Positions 9,770 to 20,000 of a DNA stretch of 20,000 nucleotides are shown one piece after another. The notes beneath the pieces were generated by a model. It was not told where the DNA came from. It made no database searches and saw only the letters and a list, made by a program, of their open reading frames with translations. The DNA comes from Actinidia chinensis (taxonomy: Eukaryota; Streptophyta; Magnoliopsida; Ericales; Actinidiaceae). The number at the start of each line of letters is the position of its first letter. The stretch's first letter is position 1. Made by a program: the position numbers and the translations under genes. The DNA is taken from NCBI GenBank assembly GCA_009663005.1, contig CM018903.1:19332089-19352088 (forward strand), in the 5' to 3' direction.

Positions 9770-10690
9770 CAATAATAGAATAAGAATTTGTATGTAAAGT
9801 TGATTTATTAAATCATACATCCTTATAGAATCACTATCGATTAACCAAACCAATATTTTGAAAGTCAGTCAATAGGCGATCGAGGCTTTGTGTTTGAACA
9901 TCTCCTTAAAATCGATGTGTCCCACTTTGGTGTTTATGGTGTAGTGGACGGCTACCTCCCAGGAGACAATGATCCTCTACACACAAAAGTAGCAGTACAA
10001 TTTGTGTGGTCTACAAGTGAACTAAAAAGTTGTTGTAACTTTCTCTTTTGACATACTCTCTGTAGTATGATATGAGTATGAATTTTTGAGAATTCGAATG
10101 GGGGAAAAATAAGGCAACCACAGACTGAATTTAGAAGAAAACAAGTTGGCCGCCTCTTTATAAGAGAAAGAAAATGAGCTATGGATCCAACACACCTCTT
10201 TATGGGCGAACCAATGCTTTTTGTTTGCACCTCTTTAGGAAAGAAACAGTACAACATATGACCGGTAGGTATAACCATAATTAATCAAAACGGTGCAAGA
10301 AGAAATAGACATGGTTAAATTGGTAAATAATGGTAACTAAAAATTAATTTGTTCCAACAAGATATGATTGACTTGAAGCCCATTAAATGCCTCAACCCGT
10401 ACCCGGACCCGACTTGGGTTGGTCGAAACGACGACGGGCGTGTGGTTTGTGAGAACCAAGCCATAAGGTCTTTTACCATCTCCACAATATAGGTGCCTAT
10501 AAGGAATAAAAATACATACCTACTAGTTGCGGCCGGCCCGGGCAACACCACATCGCCAGGCTAAACCCCCCTCACTATCAAGCAACTTAGTGGAGAACTG
10601 CATCAAAGCTCAATCGAAGAATTACCGGACATTACTCTGTCTGAGCTAGGGCAAGAACCATGCCGAGAATGTCTCTCTATAGTAAGCTCG
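9770..10690. other. No gene supported
   Basis: Minus-strand open frames at 9952-10278 and 10315-10551 have no recognisable domain. A more GC-rich patch at about 10380-10560 contains CCCGTACCCGGACCCGA and GCGGCCGGCCCGGGC, unlike its AT-rich surroundings. It may be part of an unknown repeat or an old gene piece. Confidence 0.3.
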
Positions 10691-10696
10691 ACAGGT

Positions 10697-10745
10697 CACT
10701 ACGCCAAAACTTTGGTCAAGGAGTAACGTTTGTCGGTGATCCCGA
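10697..10745 (+). other. CACTA-like terminal sequence, weak candidate
   Basis: CACTACGCCAAAAC begins at 10697. This is the kind of end seen on plant CACTA (En/Spm) elements, and TTTGTCGGTGA with GGTGACAAA soon after could be subterminal repeats. No matching GTAGTG end with paired sequence, no target duplication and no transposase were seen, so it may be chance. Confidence 0.2.
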
Positions 10746-10859
10746 GGGCACCATAGGTGACAAAGATAACTTGCTCACTAAGGTTTTCTTTCCATTCACA
10801 TACCCCACGCTGATCGAGATGTCAACACCAGATGGCTAGCTATCAACTAGGACTTAGAA

Positions 10860-11790
10860 GCATGGTTAATTAGCCGCCCACTTACTTACACATAGTTAGC
10901 AAACGTCCAGTTATATGTTTGATCTACTAGTCTGTCCAATGATATGATAGTTGACGAGTTCAAGTATGCGCTGAATTTGTGCCTATATAACTTTACCCTC
11001 GAAAAAAAAATTCAATCAAAGGTATGCCATTTGACCATCTTAGCTTATTTTACTTGCACTTCCAGTCATACTAGAACTTGACTATCGGAGAACCATTTCC
11101 CCAAAAATAGCTAGGTGTTGCTCCCAAAAAAAAGGGGAAACGAAGGAGGAAAGAAAGCCAGTTGCCACCATCTAGTGATTGAAGCTCAACTAAAATTTGC
11201 AACAAGTTCTGAATGGCCAACAACTTGATCCCACCAATTACAAAGTACGAAGGACCTGCTAAGGTTGCAACTTTTTACCTGGTGCACATACGGAACTTAG
11301 GAAACCCAAAAGAAAAACAAATACAACCAAATGATAACATTGAAGGCCTGAGCCGAAGTGAGAGAGGAGGATAGTTTTTCAGTCATGCCTCCTTCAAAAT
11401 TATATATTCAAATTGAAAGGCTTTTATAATCGCTACTTTACTCGATAATTATAAAGTTTGTCCCACTGGTTGTGACTGATTATAAATGTCCCTTCTTGGT
11501 TGATTAAATTGTAATGTGATATCTCATGGAACAATCTAAATTCATTTTTTCAAGTCTTTGGTTTGAATGGCTACCTAAACGCTCCCTTATTGGAGATCAC
11601 CGCATTCATTTGTTTTCCTACTCATTTATTGATCAAGCTAGTTTGGCTTTCATAAAAATATAGTCCCCCAGTATTAACAAATCCCCGTGATCTCAATAAG
11701 ATCGGTGGGATTTAAGATTATCTTTTTCCAACATTTTTTCCTCTGAGCCCCGTGAGTTTAATTGTGTACTTAAACTGCAGTAGAAGAACC
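10860..11790. other. No gene seen
   Basis: AT-rich sequence with no long open frame, no recognisable protein motif and no clear repeat on either strand. Short A-runs occur near 11003 and 11127. Confidence 0.35.
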
Positions 11791-11795
11791 TTTCA

Positions 11796-11975
11796 AGTTG
11801 AGTACATTTTCGTTGGGGCGAGGTGCATTCCATCCCAATCCAAGTATGTCCCATCAGTGCTAGTATCGTGTTTGTAGTACTTGAGTAGGAATTTTCTTTC
11901 TTCTTCGTTCTTCAAATTCCCTTCCTGTAATGATTCGCCCTTTTCTTCAAAGTCGTGGTTTGCCCTGATGGTGGC
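11796..11975 (-). pseudogene. Coding-like remnant with a GDSL-esterase-like WDGxH motif
   Basis: Between two stops the minus strand is open for 60 codons, rich in charged residues (NHDFEEKGESLQEGN) and ending with YLDWDGMHLAPTKMY. GDSL esterases/lipases end with a block of this type (W-D-G-x-H-L-T-...-Y) holding the catalytic Asp and His. The upstream residues do not match that family clearly, and the frame continues past stops on both sides. It could be the last block of a dead GDSL gene or a coincidence. Confidence 0.3.
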
Positions 11976-12059
11976 TCAGGATTGGTGTCCTCGCCTCTTG
12001 GATAGTTACGAGAATGCTAAGTTTTTGAAGGTTTTATCATTGCTGAGAAATTTGATTTT

Positions 12060-12529
12060 GGGTCTAGGATTTTGATAAACGTTAAGTGGAGGATTTATGA
12101 GAGAGAGAGAGATATGGCTCTTTTATAATGAAGGAATAGAGATCAAAAACTCTTAGAATGCTAAGTAGAACCGGAAGAGCCCTAAACTCTTGGCCTTGAA
12201 GGAGTTTGAAGGTTTGAAACTCTATCCCTAATCCTCCCTGTCTCCCGTGTTTTTTGCAACTTCGAGATCGACAAAGCTATAGATTCAGTCGATTCTTCCT
12301 TGGGAGGATGGTCAACTGACTTTTAGAGATCAGAGTTTGGGAAAAAATAAATTGAGTAGTTTGGAATTTGGAGAGGGCCCTAATTTGGTAAAACTATTAG
12401 GAAATTTGATGAGTTAGGGGGTCTTGATAAAGTAAATAATAGGTAATAGATATGATTTTAAGAGAGATAGGCATTTAACAAATTACACATTTAGGACTCA
12501 ATTTAATATTCCTTAGAATAATACTTTGA
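12060..12529. other. No gene seen; short GA microsatellite
   Basis: A (GA)n tract lies at about 12100-12111. The rest is AT-rich without coding signal. If the copia 3' LTR were full length it should cover this stretch, but I see no convincing match to 17661-18250. Confidence 0.35.
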
Positions 12530-12640
12530 CTTTTGGTTCTGCAAACTGCAAAACAACTTTCGGTTGTTAACTTCGCTCTACCGAACTTCAGTTAGGTCAG
12601 CCGAAGTTTCTGCATATTTGCAAAACTATTCAATATGGAG
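12530..12640. repeat. CTTCGG-motif block, possible remnant of the copia 3' LTR
   Basis: The block contains AACTTTCGGTTG, ACTTCGCTCTACCGAA and CAGCCGAAGTTTCTGCA, that is, ACTTCGGTCG motifs and their complement CCGAAGT. The same motif family fills the U3 of the right-hand LTR (18300-18800). Its place just beyond the end of pol is where the 3' LTR should be. The wider sequence is too different for me to set LTR borders. Confidence 0.4.
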
Positions 12641-12949
12641 AACTTGAACCTAATTTTACGCTCGATTTTCTCACGTTCTTTTCTCCCTATTAGTAGTCAC
12701 TATTGACATAAAACAACTATGAGATTATGATCCTATCATCATCACTTCTATTTTCAAAACATGAGACTCCTAGCAATTTTGTGTCAAACATAATTAGATT
12801 AGATCATGTATAATATGTTTAAGCACGATGCAATGGATTCAGTTTATATAAGAATAAAATTTTGATTTAGACTAATTTCCTCTCAACTACAACTAACTAA
12901 AGTGTTATAATTTAATCAAGAATTCAACTATATTCCACATTTGGTTGAG

Positions 12950-15900
12950 ACATCCCAAGTTCACGGGTCGAATGAAACAAAATCTCTTTCCTCAGAAAGG
13001 ATTTGTAAAAATGTCTGCCATTGCTTTCGTAATGTACATATATATAATTTTAATATTTCCTTTTTGGACGTGATTCTCTTAGAAAATGAAATGTCGAATC
13101 TCAGATAGTTTGTTCTATAATGTTGTATGGGTTCTGACAAATTTATAACCGTGTAATTGCCACAGTTTGATTAAATATGATCAAAATATAACATGTCCTC
13201 ATTTGTTGTTTTATATATATCCAAGCACTTGAGCACAACAACTTCCGCGCGGCCACATACTTGGCATCTACGGTTGATAGTGCGACGGAATTTTATTTCG
13301 TGGCTAAACCAAGAAAACTAGGATTTCCTAAAAATTGCCACGTATCCTTATCGCTTTTTCGATCCACTGTGCATCCCGCATAAGTCGCATCGGATACTCT
13401 TTTAAAATCAAAGCAAATACTCCTCGTGGATAAATATACCTAAATTAGGTGTCCTATGAGATAGCTAAATATCATTTGTATGGTCTAGCGAGATGTGGTT
13501 CCTTAGACACAATTGAATCTACACATATGCAAATAATACTGATATTGGTCGACTTGAATTTAATTATAGTAAAATCCAAAATCATCCCTCGATCAAACCT
13601 TTTCAAAATCCACATTTATACTATTCTCCGTCCTTGTCAAAGCTTTCTAGATGTTCTCATTGGTGTAACTAGTGGCTTTGCTCTCATAATTCCGAATCTT
13701 TTGAGCAACTCTTTGTGTATACTTTGCTTGGTTAATGAGGTTCCCTCACTATGGCTTGATTGTAGTACAGTAAGAAAGTGTTGAGTTCCCGCATCATGCT
13801 CATTAAAATTCACCTCTATCCACTTTGCAAATTTCCTTGCAACTAATCTCATTAGTAGCACCAAATAGAATATTGTCTAACATATATTTGCAAACAATAA
13901 GCTATCCTTGTTTTGAATTTTTTATGAAATAAGGTGGTTATTAAATTTTTCCTCTTAAAATCATTTTGTTTAGAAACTTCTTATCTTCATACCAAGCTCT
14001 TGGAGCTTGTTTTAATTCATAAGTACTTTTGAGAGTTTGGAATACAATAAGTTGGGAATTTATGATTTTCAAACTTGGAGGTTGTAACAAACATATACTT
14101 CCTCGGTGTGGTACCATTTAAGAATACACTTTTTACATTCATTTGATCTAGTTTAAAATCCATATATCACAGCATGGCAATGCAAGTAGCATTCGTATAA
14201 CCTGCGAAGTCTAGTTACGGGAGTCACACAGTCATCAAAATCTTATCCCCTTCTTTTTGACTATCTCCTTGTGCACGAGTCCTAGTTTATGCCTAATCCA
14301 TGATCCCGGATTCATCTAATTGGGTTTCTAAACACCCATTTAGTACGTATTATGGGTGATTGGTCTATCCGAGGTATCAGTGTCCACTTTGATTCTTTTC
14401 AAGGTGATTGAGTTTTTCTTGCTTGCTAATAGCCATGTTTGTCAACTCGACTTTTGAAAATCTTAGGTTCTATTTGTGATAAGAATGCAAGATTTTTTAT
14501 AAATAGTTTTATAGAGTTTCTAGTAGTTCCCTCTGATGAAGGGGTCAAGAGAAGATTTATGGATGGTTGTGACGAATCTCCATTTTTTTGACAAGTTGAA
14601 TTTTCACCATCTTGGTTTTTTGATGTTCTAAGTTTATGTAGAAACTCTTCTAGTTATCTGTCCTTTCTCACACCGGCTTCTTCTTGAATCGCTTGGATTT
14701 TCTTGGAGTAGTCCTTGCATTCCTTAAAGCTCTTTGAATATACATCATTAAATTCATCAATACTATAAAACGGATTCTTTCCACTATCACATTTCTTTTA
14801 TTAAAAACCTCAAAATACTTTGCTCATAGTTGGAATCCTAAGAAAATACATTTAATTCCTGATTTTGATCAAATTTTCTAATTATCTTTGGTCATTATCA
14901 ATACATAGCAGTTTGCATCCAAAAGGCATGAAAGAAATCTAATGTTTAGTTTGCTTCACTTTCATAATTCACAAGGAGTTTTCTTGTAGTATTGGTCTAA
15001 TTATAAGCTCAGTTTATGATAAAATAAACTGCGGTGTTCCACCTTTTGGCCAAAAGGTACTTTTTGAAAGAGATTTTCACAAGCCATGGTTCTTGCCATT
15101 TCCTTCTAAAGTTACCTATTTTTTCTCCTAACAACTCCTTTTGTTAAGGTGTTTTTGGGGTCAGAATTAGTCAATTCTAGTTCATCATAATATTTTATAA
15201 AGGATCCATTTTCAAGTCTCTACATGGTCGGTTCTAATGTTTTAATAGTGAGTTCTTTATAGTTTTGAAGTTGTCGGCATTAATTTTGTAAACGAAGAAA
15301 ATGGTTCATTTTTTATGGGTTAAAAATATTACCCAAGTAAATTGTGAAAAATTATCAAATAACTACAAGAATGTTATAATTTTTCTGTAAGACTCAATTG
15401 TCTTGAGGGCCCTATTAATCCATGTGTAAAAAGTTGTAATGGCTAAAAGTTGAAAAACAACGTTTTTTGATTGAAGAATTTTAGTTTTTCCTTATTGACA
15501 TTTGTTCATATAGTCTACTCTTTCACAGATATTTTAGGTAACCCAATTAGTAAATCTTTTTGACAAGTTTAGAAAGAAATAAGATTATGTAGGTGGGGCC
15601 CCTCGTGCCGAGCCCCTTCTATGCATAACCAACCATTTGCCAGTCATAACCTTAAGACAAGTTCATGGTTGGTTGCAAAATCAGTAATTGTTAAAAAGAT
15701 ATATGTTTTCAACTCTTTGAACATGAACAATATTTTATTGTCTTCGAGCTATGGTAGAAATAGCTTTATCAAAGGAACTATAGTCCCATCACATAATTGA
15801 CTTATGCTAAGTAAATTATATTTTAACCACCAAACAAGCAAGACATTTTTATAATGGGAAGAGTTCCTTACCCACATTACCATACCGAGATCTTGCCTTT

Positions 15901-16060
15901 GCTATATCTTCGAAAGTTACGTAAGCGTCGTCCTTGGTGGATAAGAGAAGCAAAATATGGATTTATCTTTAGTCATATGTCTTGAGCATCGCTTCCAAGT
16001 ACACCTTTCCTTTCATGATGTTGCATTAGGAACTACATAAAAAAACCAATGGATTAAAAC
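12950..16060 (-). pseudogene. copia pol polyprotein (PR-IN-RT-RH), pseudogene
   Basis: Protease area: a CSRHM-type remnant (about 15970-16000), DDAYVTFEDIAKA and NLLSISQLCD (about 15790-15820). The GAG-pre-integrase segment has a decayed HRRLGHAS-like region (about 15600-15640) and KDLLIGLPKIS. Integrase: PLQLF..GLIGPSR (about 15410-15450), FTWVIFL (about 15325-15345), and a NTAVYFIIN segment (about 15010-15040). Reverse transcriptase: TKWVFRN (about 14340), LGLVHKE, TEEVYV (about 14100), NKLQELGM, a broken YVDD box (13872-13886), and KELLKRFG..KPL.TPM in the open stretch 13637-13864. RNase H: MILDFT region, CQFLGN, NSVALSTVDAKYVAA (about 13245-13292). C-terminus: NLSEPIQHYRT (about 13110) and ADIFTNP..GKRFCF (about 12965-13020). 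Each piece is in a different frame from some neighbour. Confidence 0.88.
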
Positions 16061-16599
16061 ATTGTCTTTGGTACCCAAATCTTGTGGGTCCTGAATGTTA
16101 GTGGATTTTCTTAGGGACCCATTTTGTTTAACCCTCTTTCACCATTATTTACAAGCAGGAATATATGGCACGTCCCTCGGGTGTATTACAAAATGTACAG
16201 GAGTTTTGGTGTTGTTAGATAAGATTGCTTTTAAAATATATTTTTATATGTTTTTATTTTATTGAAGGGATATATTCAATTACGGCCATGTCAAAACGCA
16301 TCTTGTTTTGTGACTCAGAAGTGGTTTCAAATTCTTTGCCCTTGTAAATTTTTCAGGGACTTTTGTCAAATTTAACATTTTAGCATTAAGCTTGTCATTT
16401 CTGATTTTAATTCAGTAAAACATGTTTCTTTGAATGCAATTTCACTAAAAAAAATGAGCATTTATTTCTTAACATGCAATTCTATTTTTATTTTAGTGAT
16501 TCTTCATATAATTGATCATAAACATTTTTTAATCATCAAATAAGTTAGATTCGACAAGTGTACCTCATTGATTCTTCTTCTGTGGAAACAAGACATAGG
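16061..16599 (-). other. Linker between gag zinc knuckle and protease, decayed
   Basis: In one frame the minus strand reads ETCFTELKSEMTSLMLK and KSLKNLQGQ (about 16330-16440), a charged coiled-coil-like stretch as found between gag and protease in several plant copia lineages. Nearer the protease, at about 16060-16120, it has a WVPK-like segment. No catalytic motif is expected here. Confidence 0.55.
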
Positions 16600-17560
16600 T
16601 TTGAACCTTCTTGATCGCTTGACTCATCATCGGATGGTTAACATCGCTTTCTCTCCAAGCTGCCAAATGATTCTTGAATTTTTTGAATTTGATTTTGAGA
16701 TCTTCTTCTTTTTCTTAATTTTGGATAGTCAACTTTTATGTGCCCAGCTTTACCATTCAAATAAATAATAGGCTACCCTTTTTGATTCTTATTCCCTACA
16801 GAAGTTTTTTTACCTTTGCTTCGAGAAAATTGGCCATTTTTGAACATTTTATTTGAAGATCTAGTGAACAATGCCATTTCTTCTATCATACATAGCTTCA
16901 TTTGTTTGTGATGAGAGATCTTGAAAAGAAATTTTCTTTTTTTTTTTTACTTTCATCAATCTCCTCATTGCTTTGTTAGGTTGATCTCACATGTCATGAA
17001 CGATGCAAGCAATTCATCAGGCCACTCTTGGTGAGGTCATTTACTTCTATATACCGGTCACTTTTGGTCTCCAATTCCTGGTAAGCACCTGAGAATTTTC
17101 TCCCATTTTCATTGTATACTTAATTTCAAGCCATTTATAATATCGGTGAACTAGTGAATATCTCAAAAAATTATTTTATTTGTTTTCATTCTAAATATGT
17201 CATATTTATGCATTAACAGGCTATGTTGATTCCTTTTAAACTGATTTGTCCTTCGCAGATAACTTCTAGTTATTCGAAATGTTTTGGCTGTTACGCATCT
17301 AGAAATTCAATTAAAATTCATTGACGTCTAGTGCACTATTAGAGGGGTGAATGAATTTAGCGTTATTCTGTACATCCTTTGTATCTAAGGGTGTCCACTC
17401 ATCTTGAGGTTTTAAACCTCTCTTTTTTCGTATTTTTGTTGGTATGATAGGTTAATTTTCTTATAATGTTCCAACATGCATAATTATTACTGAATGAATA
17501 TTCTTATTCTAGATTTTCATAGTTATAGTTGCTACTGAAAAAATTATGGGAGTAAGAATA
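16600..17560 (-). pseudogene. copia gag, pseudogene
   Basis: Gag forms the particle that packages the element RNA. N-terminal part: SRIRIFIQ (about 17500-17530). Then VQNNAKFIH and ALDVNEF (about 17320-17375), and NWRPKVTGI (about 17050-17080), the RSLP..W.PKVTAI block of the retrotransposon gag domain. A lysine run is encoded by the T-tract at 16938-16950. Next come MALFTRSSNKMFKNGQF (about 16820-16875) and a zinc-knuckle remnant, GKAGHIKVDYPKL (about 16720-16760). In the knuckle the third Cys is Tyr and the first pair is lost, so it would not bind zinc. Stops and frameshifts are frequent. Confidence 0.8.
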
Positions 17561-17644
17561 GATGACATTCAGCCATATGGTTCCTATGACGGTTAGTCAT
17601 GGATATTTAACTCCTGGATTATTTAAATCTGAAAAAATAAAAGT

Positions 17645-17660
17645 CCTACTTGATATCAAT
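17645..17660 (-). other. Primer binding site (tRNA-Met type), degenerate
   Basis: Directly inside the LTR edge the minus strand reads ATTGATATCAAGTAGG. Plant copia elements use TGGTATCAGAGC, complementary to initiator tRNA-Met, a base or two after the LTR. Here the start TG-TATCA is kept with one substitution, and the following bases differ. Its position between LTR and gag supports the call. Confidence 0.6.
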
Positions 17661-18184
17661 TGTAGCTAGAAAGCAAGTATGAGGGGGTTTTGAAATAGAT
17701 TGGCTTAGGTTAATGACTAATTAAAATTTTCTTGTTTAAGCTTATACAAAACAATGACCCCTAGTTTATAAAAGTATAAATAAATTTAAAGGAAAGGAGA
17801 GGGAAAAAAGTGAAAATTATTATAAATCTCGACCTTACGTCCCACTCTCAAGCTTCTTCTTGAACAATTCACTATCTTTAAGTTGTGAGTGCTTGGACAA
17901 CCTTTACAACTACTAGAACTCTTTCTAGCATCAAGAGGACGTCCTCTCTTGGGAACTCACAATCACTAACGGATCTTTCAAACAAGATACAGAGTGAAGT
18001 AACTAAGAACTATTTGCCTCACCAATGCTAGATCAACAAATTAATACAATTAAGCTCTTGTCGTCTAGATGATCTAGCTTCTCACAAATCAAACTCACAA
18101 TAAATTACAAAGGATTGAAGTATTGAAACAAGTGATTGTAGAAATTTAAGCACTTTAATACCTCTTTAACAACCCTAAGCCTTG

Positions 18185-18192
18185 TATTTATA
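18185..18192 (-). promoter_or_regulatory. TATA box of the LTR promoter
   Basis: TATAAATA on the minus strand, inside the LTR, with transcription expected to run leftward toward gag. A start about 30 bases on would fall near 18155 and leave about 1.0 kb of U3 and 0.5 kb of R/U5. No start site can be proven from sequence alone. Confidence 0.5.
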
Positions 18193-18299
18193 ATCAAAGT
18201 AATTAGAGCCGTTGTAGCGTTAAATGCTTCTGATTCTAGCCGTTTCTAATTGATTTCAGCCATGGATCTTGATTTGAGACATTGCGGGATCAACTTTTG

Positions 18300-18800
18300 G
18301 AACTTCGTTCGATCAAACTAAACTTCGGTCGTGGGTGGGTGCACTGAATCTAGGGAGCCAAATTTTTGTCTTGATGATGACTAATGAGGACTTTCGTCGA
18401 GGAGTTGGTAACTTCGGTCTTATCAAATCATCAACCTTCGGTTCGGTCATTGTACGTTAAAACCAGAGAGCAAGGTTTGACTTTGTTTTAACTTCGGTTG
18501 AGAGTGTGCCTTGTACTTAACTCAGTTTGGTGCCTCTACAACTCGGTCGGCCTTCTTTAACTTGGTCGACTGAATATTAACTCGGTGGTACTTGAACTAT
18601 ATTTACAGTGAGAAAGTTTATTAGATTGTCTTTATAGTTCAGTTATGTCTGTCTCAACTTCAGTCAACCGAAAGTGACATCTCGGTTTCGGTTGTACTGA
18701 ATTGTATTTTCAGTGATTCAACTTTGACAATTATTTTTATCCTCTAGACGTCGGTTGTGCCTCTTAAGCTTCTGTCGACAGTTCGATCAATCGAACGTGT
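18300..18800. repeat. Array of degenerate ACTTCGGTCG repeats in the LTR U3
   Basis: AACTTCGGTCG-like words occur at about 18301, 18321, 18391, 18410, 18434, 18490, 18541, 18560, 18580, 18658, 18681 and 18750, some with the complement nearby (CAACCGAAAGT at 18665). The run ends in the perfect inverted repeat GTTCGAT-CA-ATCGAAC (18781-18796). Spacing is irregular (about 20 to 80 bp). They lie about 110-610 bp upstream of the TATA box, where LTR enhancer repeats usually lie. Confidence 0.6.
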
Positions 18801-19192
18801 GACTGTAGACAGTCCAGATTGTTTCAATTATCAGTTCAAGCGTTGATTGATCAAATTGATTTTGGAAGGAAGTTGAATTATTAACTCTTTTACCTCTTTC
18901 ATATATACAATAACATTAATATGACCTTGTGGAGACTTTCAGCTCTCACTTTAAACATATGTAAGCCTATCTTTTAGACCATGTTGGTTTCTTTCGTGAA
19001 TGTGAACTCGTTAACTTAGTTCTTGTATTCTTAAGTCCTTTATCAACTTATGTAAGTTATTTTCTTCTTAAAACAAACTGTAGTGTGTATGTGTTGGTTT
19101 TCTCCCTTAGTGTGATTTTAAACAATGGTTTTAGGCTGTCTTACTCTTTGTTAGTTGTAATCATCAAAATTAAATAAACCTTTATTTCAACA

Positions 19193-20000
19193 ATTTTTTA
19201 ATATACATAATGTGTCAATGTCATCCCCAATATTTTCAATTCGTATTTAAGCCCAGTTTGGCTATGAGTTTTATAATTTTTTGTCTTTAGTGAAAAAATA
19301 GTTTTTTCGTCGTTACTGAACGTATTTTCAAATTAGATAAATTTTTTATATTGTTGAACTCATCTCGTTGAAAGGAACCAAAAAGGTATAAAATTTCGAT
19401 CAAACAGCGAAAAAAAATTCATTAAACACAAAAAGGGGAAACTCCAAACAACCAAGGAATCAAAAAAAAAACCTCATTGCCCCACTGTACCTTAAATGAT
19501 CCCCATCTAAAACGCTATTTAAATTTTTAACGGAAGTGAGGGCAATTTTGGTAAATAATTGTGAGGGGATCAAAGTGACATAAAAATAAACTTTGGGGAC
19601 TATTTATGTATTCAACTCCGATATACACAGTATATTAATTTTATGTCTCGTATATCAATTTGATGTTTAAATAGTCTCTAACTGTCTTCTTGTCAGAATT
19701 CTACAACTATAGAAGGGTACATTTTCGATAGCACTAAAAAAATCATGCCTTTTTAGAAAATAAAACTTAGGCTTATTTGGAGAGAAACATATTTCGCTAA
19801 AATTATTTTTTTTCCACCTGTGTGTATTCTATTATGGAGTAGGAGTAAAGTAGAATCAATCATGCAGTTTGGGTTATAATTAGGCATAGTGTTAACGTGT
19901 AGAATTTTTGAATGTTTTAATAATCATCTTTGTATCCATTTTCTTGAAGATGAATGTGAAAGATCTTTTATTGGTCGTGATCAATCTCTTATTCTTATCT
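19193..20000. other. No gene seen; flank with possible non-coding repeat debris
   Basis: At 19250-19450 there is GCCCAGTTTGGCTATGAGTTTT followed by AT-rich DNA; I have the impression of a dispersed plant repeat but cannot name it. At 19480-19620 the text contains AAAACGCTATTT and GAGGGGATCAAAGTGACATAAA...CTTTGGGGACTATTTATG, loosely like 7790-7850. No open frame of note. Confidence 0.35.

Larger units (their letters stand above)
12540..19192 (-). mobile_element. Decayed Ty1/copia LTR retrotransposon
   Basis: Reading leftward on the minus strand: 5' LTR (19192-17661), primer binding site, gag, linker, protease, integrase, reverse transcriptase, RNase H, then an unclear 3' end. Integrase before reverse transcriptase defines the copia superfamily. 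All coding parts are frameshifted and contain stops, so the copy is dead. The long stretch between the gag zinc knuckle and protease fits copia lineages with an extended gag region. I do not assign a lineage. Confidence 0.85.
17661..19192 (-). repeat. 5' LTR of the copia element
   Basis: The left border is TGTAGCTAG at 17661, next to the primer binding site. The right border is placed at TTTCAACA (19192), giving TG...CA ends and about 1.53 kb. The right border is an estimate. U3 (19192 to about 18160) holds the CTTCGG-type repeats and ends at a TATA box. R/U5 (about 18160-17661) is non-coding. No intact partner LTR was found to measure age. Confidence 0.6.

Noticed and set aside
11881..12075. 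64-codon + strand frame
   Set aside because: It lacks an ATG start and overlaps the more protein-like minus-strand stretch; no recognisable domain.
13449..13784. 111-codon + strand frame
   Set aside because: It is the shadow of the copia reverse transcriptase/RNase H region on the minus strand.
17310..17350. GTGCACTATTAGAGGGGTGAATG as a possible LTR edge or repeat boundary
   Set aside because: On the minus strand it falls inside gag coding sequence (NSALDVNEF region), and the real LTR edge with a primer binding site lies at 17661.

Overview
This is a plant nuclear intergenic window, probably from a flowering plant and most likely a eudicot. The evidence is AT-rich sequence, no long intact ORF, and two decayed transposable elements of plant-typical classes. 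I found no host gene that is clearly functional, and no rRNA, tRNA or CRISPR. I cannot name the species.

Left part (about 1640-6870, + strand): a broken Mutator-like (MULE) DNA transposon. Its transposase pseudogene (about 1640-4535) has, in order, an N-terminal segment, a MuDR-type Cys/His DNA-binding region, an RNase-H-fold transposase core, a SWIM zinc finger and a basic tail. A gap of about 330 bp follows. Then comes a second decayed gene on the same strand (about 4860-6870) coding for a plant mobile domain (PMD, MAIN/MAIL-like) protein. Both are cut by many stops and frameshifts, but the order of motifs is clear when the three frames are read together.

Middle part (about 6880-12530): poorly assigned DNA. 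It holds an array of AAAACGCTA-type inverted repeats (7609-7777), a 43-bp tandem duplication (8841-8926), two short coding-like stretches on the minus strand (9155-9640 and 11796-11975), and possible debris of other elements.

Right part (about 12540-19192, read leftward on the minus strand): a decayed Ty1/copia LTR retrotransposon. The 5' LTR is 17661-19192, with a TATAAATA box and, in its U3, an array of degenerate ACTTCGGTCG-type repeats. A tRNA-Met-like primer binding site, gag (zinc knuckle), a linker, protease, integrase, reverse transcriptase and RNase H follow, ending near 12950. The expected 3' LTR is not clearly recognisable; only a short block with the same CTTCGG motif (12530-12640) suggests it. 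The protease and reverse-transcriptase active-site boxes are both damaged.

No new system could be shown. The points most worth checking are the PMD gene carried with the MULE transposase, the palindrome array at 7609-7777, and the U3 repeat array.
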